Positions 1 through 5,390 of a stretch of 6,917 nucleotides of DNA are shown piece after piece. The notes under the pieces were generated by a model. That model was not told where the DNA came from, made no database searches, and worked only from the letters and a program-made list of their open reading frames with translations. The translations under genes and the position numbers were made by a program. The stretch comes from Bacteroidota bacterium (GTDB lineage: Bacteria > Bacteroidota > Ignavibacteria > Ignavibacteriales > Ignavibacteriaceae). The DNA lies in contig JAUZPC010000148.1 of NCBI GenBank assembly GCA_030706105.1, positions 1 to 6,917 on the forward strand. The letters are read 5' to 3'. The first letter of the stretch is position 1. Each line of letters opens with the position of its first letter.

Positions 1-456
1 AGTACAATCGGCGGATATACAGGCGGCAATAAAATTTGGGAAACTTCTTCTGATGAATGGGATAAAATGCTTTCAAAGAATTTGAAGGCAAATTTCCTGA
101 TATGCAAATTTTTTGCGTTAGCTGTACAAAAAGCCGCAGGAGGTTCAATTTGTCTTACTTCCGCTTATACCGGAGTAAGTCCTGAAATTGGAAAAGCCGC
201 ATATGGTACTTCAAAATCAGCCTTAAATTACTTAGTAAAAACTTTGGCACTTGAAGGGACCGAAATCGGATTGTCGGCTAATGCCATTGCTCCTTTAATT
301 ATAGATACCCCATCCAATAGGGAATGGGGCAATGAGGATGATTTTACTAAATGGCAAAAACCTGAAGAAATTGGTGAAATTGTATTGGATTTATTTGCAA
401 ATTACAAGTCTGTTACAGGAAATATCATTGAATTAAAAGAAAGATTAAATATTTAA
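1..456 (+). CDS. Short-chain dehydrogenase/reductase (SDR), C-terminal part, 5' end outside window
   Basis: The frame is open from the first base, so the gene starts upstream; 151 residues are present. Seen: a GGYTGG stretch near the window start, NLKANF (helix-4 region with the conserved Asn), TSAYTG carrying the catalytic Ser, and AYGTSKSALNYL carrying the Tyr-x-x-x-Lys pair of classical SDRs. These are followed by a short C-terminal substrate-loop region (NAIAPLIIDTPSN). The N-terminal Rossmann glycine motif (TGxxxGxG) and cofactor-binding strands are off the edge, so NAD versus NADP preference cannot be judged. SDRs are cytosolic NAD(P)(H)-dependent oxidoreductases. The substrate cannot be told from this fragment. 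An internal ATG at codon 23 (position 67) is not the start, because SDR-like sequence continues upstream of it. It is followed after 15 bases by yqeY, so the two may be co-transcribed. The family call is secure; the role is open. Confidence 0.9.
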   Translation, partial: STIGGYTGGNKIWETSSDEWDKMLSKNLKANFLICKFFALAVQKAAGGSICLTSAYTGVSPEIGKAAYGTSKSALNYLVKTLALEGTEIGLSANAIAPLIIDTPSNREWGNEDDFTKWQKPEEIGEIVLDLFANYKSVTGNIIELKERLNI

Positions 457-471
457 ATTACAGGTAAAAAA

Positions 472-924
472 ATGACTCTTAAAGAAAAAATAAATGAAGA
501 CCTAAAGGCAGCAATGAAGAGCGGTGATAAAATAAGACTTGAGACAGTTCGCTCTATTCGTGCTCTTATTTTAGAGTTTGAAAAAAGCGGAGCAAATAGA
601 GAATTGACTCCTGATGATGAAATAAAAATGTTAAGCACTGCTGCAAAAAAGAGAAAAGAAGCCATGGAGCAATTTAGTAATGCAGGAAGGTCTGAATTAG
701 CAGAGAAAGAACAGTCTGAATTAAATGTAATAATGGAATATATGCCTAAACAGTTTTCTGAAGAAGAAATATTTGAAGTAATTAAAAAAATAGCTGATGA
801 AGTCGGCGCTAAAAGTAAGGAAGATTTTCCTAAATTGATGCCTAATGTAATGAAAGAATTGAAGGGCAAAGCTGATGGAAAAATAGTAAGGGCTTCTGTA
901 GAGAAATATTTGGAGAACAATTGA
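472..924 (+). CDS. yqeY: YqeY / GatB-YqeY domain protein
   Basis: This 150-residue protein has the typical YqeY length (about 150). The N-terminus (MTLKEKINEDLKAAMKSGDK, then RLETVRSIRALI) is the hallmark helical start of the family. It continues with EYMPKQFSEEEI in the middle and a GKADGKIVRASVEKYL tail equivalent to the Gly-rich GxADGxxV segment of the GatB C-terminal tail domain. It is soluble, highly charged and almost all helical, with no signal peptide. In GatB this domain contacts tRNA during Glu/Asp-tRNA amidation. The role of free-standing YqeY is not well defined, so a tRNA-related role is inference. The ATG start has only a weak AGG (462-464) seven bases upstream, but it gives the exact family N-terminus. 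The TGA stop lies inside a TTGA junction with the next gene, which implies translational coupling. Confidence 0.92.
   Translation: MTLKEKINEDLKAAMKSGDKIRLETVRSIRALILEFEKSGANRELTPDDEIKMLSTAAKKRKEAMEQFSNAGRSELAEKEQSELNVIMEYMPKQFSEEEIFEVIKKIADEVGAKSKEDFPKLMPNVMKELKGKADGKIVRASVEKYLENN
912..915 (+). promoter_or_regulatory. Ribosome binding site of cvpA (decides TTG start)
   Basis: GGAG lies within the last codons of yqeY, five bases before TTG at 921. It fixes the non-ATG start of the CvpA gene and, with the TTGA overlap, suggests coupled translation from yqeY. Confidence 0.65.
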
Positions 925-1433
925 CTTTAATAGATATAGTTATTGCTATAGCAGTTATAATAGGATTTATTCTGGGATTTAAAGACGGAATAATAAGAAA
1001 GATATTTGGCCTTGTTGGCTTCGTATTGGCAATATATCTTTCGATAAAATTTGCAGGTGTTGCAGGTAAAATTATTGTAAATGTTTTTGGTATTGAATAT
1101 TATCTTGCTGAAATTATTGGTGGAATTGTAATTTACATTGTGATAAGTTTAGTTACTACATTGATTAAAAGAGTAGTACATCCGCATGACAAGGTAAATA
1201 ATAGCATAAACCAATTAATTGGAGGCGTTGTTGGAGTAGTTCAAATACTCTTTTTTACAAGTGCTTTCTTGTTCATACTAAATATATTTAGTTACCCTAA
1301 AGACGATGTAAAGAATAAGTCAATTCTGTATAATAAGGTATATGATATTATTCCGCAGACTGTAAAAGTTATTAACTTCGATTTGTTTAAGAAGGTAAAA
1401 GAAGGAATTGACAAAAAAAACAAAGAGAAATGA
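921..1433 (+). CDS. cvpA: CvpA family inner-membrane protein (TTG start)
   Basis: The 170-residue protein opens with IDIVIAIAVIIGFILGFKDG, the characteristic CvpA N-terminus with its GFxxGFxxG pattern. About four hydrophobic segments are visible, near residues 4-20, 28-46, 61-82 and 100-122. NQLIGGVVGVVQILFF before the last one matches the conserved (D/N)xxxGxxxGxxxG region. The tail is polar and Lys-rich (KKVKEGIDKKNKEK). The family was named for colicin V production in E. coli and has been linked to envelope stress; no molecular activity is firmly assigned. The start must be TTG at 921: it overlaps the yqeY stop (TTGA), it has GGAG at 912-915 five bases upstream, and there is no other Met codon anywhere in the frame. 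CvpA genes sit beside mutS2 in many bacteria, as here. Confidence 0.9.
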   Translation: MTLIDIVIAIAVIIGFILGFKDGIIRKIFGLVGFVLAIYLSIKFAGVAGKIIVNVFGIEYYLAEIIGGIVIYIVISLVTTLIKRVVHPHDKVNNSINQLIGGVVGVVQILFFTSAFLFILNIFSYPKDDVKNKSILYNKVYDIIPQTVKVINFDLFKKVKEGIDKKNKEK

Positions 1434-1517
1434 TGGCTGCTCTTTTAGTTCCCGGTTTATCCCGTTAAGCCTATTTATTAAATTACCAAAGTTATAAACT
1501 CTCAAACATTATTAAAC
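1434..1517 (+). other. cvpA-mutS2 intergenic spacer
   Basis: These 84 bases lie between the CvpA stop and the MutS2 ATG. I see no convincing promoter hexamers, no terminator and no Shine-Dalgarno for mutS2. The only oddities are a 12-codon mini-frame that starts in an ATGA overlap with the cvpA stop (1430-1468) and a near-direct repeat of TCCCG (1450-1454 and 1460-1464). mutS2 is probably transcribed by read-through from the upstream genes. Confidence 0.4.
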
Positions 1518-3866
1518 ATGATTGATACTTATATTTTAGAAAAATTAGAGTTCCCAAAAATACTTCAGTACATATCAAAGTACTGCATTACCGAAAACGG
1601 GAAAACAAAAACACTTGGTATAGCTCCTTTTGAGAAGATAAAAGATGCCATCAATGAGGGAGATTTAGTAACTGAGGCAAAAAATATTCTTATTCATAAT
1701 AATGTGCCCCCGCTAAATTATATTTCTAATATTACGGAAGTAATTTCACAAAGCAGAATAGACGGTGTTATTCTGGAGAGTAGAAAAATATTAGAAATAT
1801 TACATCTGTTAGTTACATCCAGAAATATTATCTCATTTATAAAAGGCAATAAAGATATTGCTCCGTTACTTACGGAAATAGCAAACCAGCTTTATGCAGA
1901 TAAGCTTTTAGAACATAATATACAGAAAATAATAGGAGACAATGGTGAAGTTAAAGATAACGCTTCGCCTAAACTCATAGAAATTCGCAATGACATAGCC
2001 TCAAAGAATAATGAACTGATTAAATCTGTTAATAAGATTATGAAGTCATTAGAAGCAAATGATGTTGTAAGGGAAGAGTATGTTACTTTAAGGGATGGCC
2101 GGATAGTAATTCCAATAAAGGTTGAGCATAAAAGACATATAAGAGGATTTATACACAGCGAATCTTCTTCAGGACAAACTGTCTATATTGAACCGGAAGA
2201 AACTCTTGAGCTTAATAATGAACTGATATCATTATCATTTGCTGAGAAACGGGAAATAGACAGGTTGCTTCACGAACTGACAAAGAAAATCGGAGAGCAA
2301 AGTTTTTATCTGAATAGTAATCTTGAAATCATTTCAATATTTGATTGTGTCTTTGCCAAAGCCAAATATAGCATTGAAATATTAGGCTCATTCCCAGAGC
2401 TAAAAAATAATTCTGATTTTACTTTGATAGAAGCCCGGCATCCAATATTGCTAAAAAAATATGGACGATCCGGAACTATTACCCTGAATGTAAAATTGAA
2501 TGGAAATAAAGTTACTATAATTACCGGACCAAATGCCGGAGGCAAAACTGTAGTCTTAAAGACTATTGGGCTTTTATCATTAATGGCTAAATCAGGTATT
2601 CATATCCCTGCCGATCCTGACAGCAACTTATATTTTTTTGATAAGGTATTAGTTGATATCGGCGATCAGCAATCTATAGAGGATGATTTATCTACTTTCA
2701 GTTCTCACTTAAAGAACATCAAAGAAATAATTTCAGATGCGGATCCTAAGTCGTTGGTTCTTCTTGATGAAATTGGAACGGGAACTGACCCGGCCAAAGG
2801 AGCAGCATTAGCAACATCCGTTCTGATTACCCTCAAAGGGAAAAATGCATTTGTAATGGCTTCAACGCATCATGGAAGTCTAAAAATTATTGCTAATGAA
2901 CTTGATGGATTTGAGAATGCGGCAATGCAGTTTGACCATGATAATTTAAAGCCTACCTATGTATTTAAGCAGGGAATTCCCGGCAGCTCATATGCTTTTG
3001 AAATTGCTAAAAGAATTGGATTCGACCCGGCTTTCTTGCAATTAGCCGAGCAATACCTTGATTCAGGACAGCAGAAACTTGAAACATTTATTGAAGAAAT
3101 TGAGAGTAAATCCAAAATACTTGAAGAAAAGTTAAAGCATATTGAGGTTGAGAACAGCAGGCTGGCCGGTTTAACCCAGTTATACCAGAAGAATGTTACT
3201 AAACTGGAAAAAGAAAAATCTGAAATATTGAAAAAAGCAAAAGCAGATGCGGAAGATTATCTTAAAACTGTAAATAAGAGAATTGAAAGTGTTGTAAAAA
3301 GCATCAAAGAAGCTAATGCGAATAAAGACTCAATTAAAAGCGGGCAAGAAGTTATTAAAGAAATTAAGCGAGAAGTAAATAGTGTTATTAAGACAGAAAA
3401 AGTTGAATTAGTTGAAGAAACTGAATTAAACAAAGGCGATTTTGTTAATATTAAGAATACAAATACGAGCGGTGAAATTACTGAGTTCTCAAAAGATGGT
3501 AAGACTGCCTTTGTTAAAGTGGGCTCTGTTTCAATGAAAGTTAAGGCAGAAGACCTTTTAATAACTAAAAAAGTAAAAAGTAAAGAAAAGCCCCAATATA
3601 TCGAGACTAATGCTGAATTCACCCCACAGTTAAGGTTGGATATCAGAGGAGAAAGGGCAGATGAAGTGGAATTTGATATAGTTAAATTCATTGATACTGC
3701 GTATACTTCAGGATTACAAAAAATTGAAATACTGCATGGTAAAGGTACCGGCGCACTGAAAAGAATTGTTTTGCAGATACTAAAGAAACACGAAGCTGTA
3801 AAAAATTATTATTTTGCACCTGTTGAATTTGGCGGTGACGGTATAACTATAGTTGAGCTTAAATAA
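1518..3866 (+). CDS. mutS2: Endonuclease MutS2 (MutS-family ATPase with Smr domain)
   Basis: The 782 residues are full length for MutS2 and the architecture is complete. The N-terminal core/clamp region spans about 1-320, including the family segment around RDGRIVIPIKVEHKRHIRGFIH (192-213). The ABC-type ATPase follows, with Walker A GPNAGGKT (337-344), the STFSSH loop (392-397), Walker B VLLDEIGTGTDP (414-425) and the ASTHH switch (448-452). A charged coiled coil covers about 515-620 and a small beta (KOW-like) domain about 635-685. The C-terminal Smr domain carries LDIRG (707-711) and HGKGTG (740-745), so the nuclease-type motifs are intact. The mismatch-recognition domain I of MutS1 is absent, as expected. 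MutS2 has been reported to suppress recombination at branched DNA in some bacteria and to detect collided ribosomes in Bacillus; which applies here cannot be read from sequence. The ATG at 1518 gives the family N-terminus, but no Shine-Dalgarno is visible. The gene lies 84 bases after cvpA. Confidence 0.97.
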   Translation: MIDTYILEKLEFPKILQYISKYCITENGKTKTLGIAPFEKIKDAINEGDLVTEAKNILIHNNVPPLNYISNITEVISQSRIDGVILESRKILEILHLLVTSRNIISFIKGNKDIAPLLTEIANQLYADKLLEHNIQKIIGDNGEVKDNASPKLIEIRNDIASKNNELIKSVNKIMKSLEANDVVREEYVTLRDGRIVIPIKVEHKRHIRGFIHSESSSGQTVYIEPEETLELNNELISLSFAEKREIDRLLHELTKKIGEQSFYLNSNLEIISIFDCVFAKAKYSIEILGSFPELKNNSDFTLIEARHPILLKKYGRSGTITLNVKLNGNKVTIITGPNAGGKTVVLKTIGLLSLMAKSGIHIPADPDSNLYFFDKVLVDIGDQQSIEDDLSTFSSHLKNIKEIISDADPKSLVLLDEIGTGTDPAKGAALATSVLITLKGKNAFVMASTHHGSLKIIANELDGFENAAMQFDHDNLKPTYVFKQGIPGSSYAFEIAKRIGFDPAFLQLAEQYLDSGQQKLETFIEEIESKSKILEEKLKHIEVENSRLAGLTQLYQKNVTKLEKEKSEILKKAKADAEDYLKTVNKRIESVVKSIKEANANKDSIKSGQEVIKEIKREVNSVIKTEKVELVEETELNKGDFVNIKNTNTSGEITEFSKDGKTAFVKVGSVSMKVKAEDLLITKKVKSKEKPQYIETNAEFTPQLRLDIRGERADEVEFDIVKFIDTAYTSGLQKIEILHGKGTGALKRIVLQILKKHEAVKNYYFAPVEFGGDGITIVELK

Positions 3867-3882
3867 GTACAATAAAAAAGAA

Positions 3883-3887
3883 AGGAG
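3883..3887 (+). promoter_or_regulatory. Shine-Dalgarno-like site AGGAG of the small open frame
   Basis: AAAGGAG begins 15 bases after the mutS2 stop, and no large frame starts behind it. The only coding-like frame downstream is the 65-codon one ending at 4096. Its first candidate codon at usable distance is ATA at 3899, 11 bases after the GGAG core, rather than ATG/GTG/TTG. Confidence 0.5.
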
Positions 3888-3898
3888 TTAATAATAAT

Positions 3899-4096
3899 AT
3901 AATTATAAAGGCACTTGCCTTAAAGAGTAAAAGACGAAAAGGTAAAACAGTAAAATACAAAGTGACTATTCTTATTCCTGAAGCTGTAAAAATGAAGGAT
4001 GAATATCAATCATATGCGAAAGGAATATTAAAAGATATATTTGTAAAAAAGAACTATCCTGTTGAAAAGGGAATAATGCTGTTTTCGATAGAATAG
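3899..4096 (+). CDS. Small basic hypothetical protein, start codon unresolved
   Basis: A frame open from 3863 to the TAG at 4094-4096 reads like protein. From ATA at 3899 it gives 65 residues with a strongly basic front (KALALKSKRRKGKTVKYK). A hydrophobic/charged body follows (VTILIPEAVKMKDEYQ, then SYAKGILKDIFVKKNYP) and the end is KGIMLFSIE. I do not recognise the family. A Shine-Dalgarno-like AAAGGAG (3881-3887) lies just upstream, but the frame has no ATG, GTG or TTG until GTG at 3962 (44 residues, no ribosome site seen) and ATG at 3992. A single G-to-A change or base-call error at an original ATG (3899-3901) would explain this. Real use of ATA or ATT, or early decay of a gene, are alternatives. 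It has no signal peptide or membrane segment. It lies between mutS2 and the FadL-type gene on the same strand and may be co-transcribed with both. Confidence 0.5.
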   Translation: MIIKALALKSKRRKGKTVKYKVTILIPEAVKMKDEYQSYAKGILKDIFVKKNYPVEKGIMLFSIE

Positions 4097-4134
4097 AGTT
4101 TATAAAATATATCTTTTAATTAACAACATTCAAT

Positions 4135-4142
4135 AAAGGAGG
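4135..4142 (+). promoter_or_regulatory. Strong ribosome binding site of the FadL-type gene (decides TTG start)
   Basis: AAAGGAGG is a perfect anti-16S complement and lies six bases before TTG at 4149. The nearest in-frame ATG (4164) would be 21 bases away, too far for this site, so TTG is the start. Confidence 0.85.
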
Positions 4143-4148
4143 TAAATA

Positions 4149-5378
4149 TTGAATATAATTAGAATGACCGTACTATGCTGTTTATTAACCTTTACAGCTT
4201 ATCCGGGTGGTTTCCAAATAAATGAGCACAGTGCCAGAGCAATGGCAATGGGTGGAACATTTACAGCAATAGCTAATGATGCTTCTGCAATTTATTTTAA
4301 CGCTGCCGGATTAACTCAATTGAAAGGTTTCCATTTACTAACCGGAACTACAATGCTGGTTCCATCATTTTCATTTAAAGGTGTAGCCCCTGAAGTTAAA
4401 AAGTATGAAGGAAAGACACAATACTTTTTCCCAGTGCATTTTTACGCTTCTTATGCAGTTAATGATGATTTAAGCTTCGGACTCGGTTTTACATCCCCTT
4501 TTGGATTAGGAACCAAATGGGATGAAAATTGGGTGGGTAAATATATGGCTGTAGAAACTTTAGTAGAGGTTTTTACAGTTACTCCCGTAGCAGCTTACAA
4601 AGTGTTAAATAATCTGTCTGTTAGTGCAGGTCTTGTTTATAGCTTTGCCGATGTTACTATGACCAGAAAAGTACCGGAAGGAACATTTGCCGGAGATGCT
4701 TTTATTAAATTGAAAGGCAATGATAAAAGTGCTTTTGGCTATACATTTGGAGTAATGTATAAACCTTTGGACTATTTAACATTAGGTGCGTCTTTCCATA
4801 GCCAGATAAAGTATAACTTTAAAGGAACTGCAGAGTCCAGTGGGGCTAAGCAACTGGCTTCAAATCTTCCACATGGCAATATTCAGGCAAACATAACAAC
4901 ACCTATGTCCCTTAATATCGGTGCCGCATTAAAAGTAAATAATAATCTAACTATCAGTACTGAGTTTCAGTTTGTAGGATGGTCAAGTTATGATACTTTA
5001 CAGGTAAATTTTGAAGACGGTACTAAAAGCGCTAATCCCAGATTATATAAAGATTCTTATATAATTAGATTGGGAGGCGAATATGTCTTTGAAAATGGTA
5101 TCTCAATTCTTGCAGGAATTTATTATGATAAACTTCCGGTTGAGTCAAAAATGATGAATCCTACTTTACCCGAAGCAAACAGAATAGGTTCAAGTTTTGG
5201 GTTAGGTTATAAAATAAATGATAATTTCACAATAAATGCATCATATTTATACCTTTATTCAAAAAGTATAACAGTAAATAATTCAGAAGAGACATACACT
5301 TCTGGTAATGCCCCATTTAATGGGATATTTAAAGCAGGAGCAAATATTGCTGCCTTAAGTCTATCTTATAATTTTTAA
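4149..5378 (+). CDS. OmpP1/FadL/TodX family outer-membrane channel (TTG start)
   Basis: The 409-residue predicted beta-barrel belongs to the family that carries long-chain fatty acids and other hydrophobic compounds across the outer membrane. The N-terminal signal peptide ends at about residue 20 (TAYPG then GFQINEHSARAMAMGG). The mature start matches the FadL plug segment GFQxNE, followed by NDASAIYFNAAGL, equivalent to the family NPA region. Further family blocks are TSPFGLGTKWDENWVGKY (115-132), TTPMSLNIGAAL near 250-261, EFQFVGWSSYDTL (272-284) and the IRLGGEYVF to YYDKLPVES stretch (306-333). The chain ends in ALSLSYNF with a terminal Phe, the usual signal for barrel insertion. The start is TTG behind AAAGGAGG; the codon-6 ATG would shorten the signal peptide. 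The SGNH lipoprotein gene follows after 12 bases, suggesting a shared transcript and hydrophobic substrates released by that enzyme. The exact substrate is unknown. Confidence 0.92.
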   Translation: MNIIRMTVLCCLLTFTAYPGGFQINEHSARAMAMGGTFTAIANDASAIYFNAAGLTQLKGFHLLTGTTMLVPSFSFKGVAPEVKKYEGKTQYFFPVHFYASYAVNDDLSFGLGFTSPFGLGTKWDENWVGKYMAVETLVEVFTVTPVAAYKVLNNLSVSAGLVYSFADVTMTRKVPEGTFAGDAFIKLKGNDKSAFGYTFGVMYKPLDYLTLGASFHSQIKYNFKGTAESSGAKQLASNLPHGNIQANITTPMSLNIGAALKVNNNLTISTEFQFVGWSSYDTLQVNFEDGTKSANPRLYKDSYIIRLGGEYVFENGISILAGIYYDKLPVESKMMNPTLPEANRIGSSFGLGYKINDNFTINASYLYLYSKSITVNNSEETYTSGNAPFNGIFKAGANIAALSLSYNF

Positions 5379-5379
5379 C

Positions 5380-5383
5380 GGAG
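5380..5383 (+). promoter_or_regulatory. Ribosome binding site of the SGNH lipoprotein gene
   Basis: GGAG lies seven bases before ATG 5391, inside the 12-base gap after the FadL-type gene. It supports this start and tight co-expression of the pair. Confidence 0.65.
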
Positions 5384-5390
5384 AAAAGAA

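Noticed and set aside
453..920. Long open frame on the - strand (155 codons) opposite yqeY
   Set aside because: It lies entirely antisense to a well-supported gene. Its translation is Ser/Phe/Leu-rich with no recognisable domain, typical of the complement of AT-rich, Lys/Glu-rich coding sequence.
1408..1413. TTGACA, a perfect -35 hexamer, near the end of cvpA
   Set aside because: The bases about 17 downstream (around TGATGG) bear no resemblance to a -10 element, and the hexamer encodes the Ile-Asp-Lys part of the CvpA tail.
3257..3691. Open - strand frame of 144 codons opposite the mutS2 3' half
   Set aside because: It mirrors the Lys/Glu-rich coiled-coil and linker of MutS2. The product is low-complexity Ser/Leu/Thr-rich with no motif and no ribosome site.
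3857..3900. Frameshift or read-through fusion of MutS2 with the small downstream frame
   Set aside because: MutS2 ends at its normal family C-terminus (GGDGITIVELK). The downstream frame has its own stop at 3860-3862, so a -1 shift would have to happen exactly at the stop codon, with no slippery site present.
4036..4043. TATATTTG, resembling the Bacteroidetes -7 promoter element (TAnnTTTG), upstream of the FadL-type gene
   Set aside because: No TTG element lies at the right distance upstream, and it falls inside the coding-like small frame; in AT-rich DNA this match is easy by chance.
4164..4166. ATG as an alternative start of the FadL-type gene
   Set aside because: It sits 21 bases from the only Shine-Dalgarno and would remove the basic Arg-containing front of the signal peptide; TTG 4149 fits both better.
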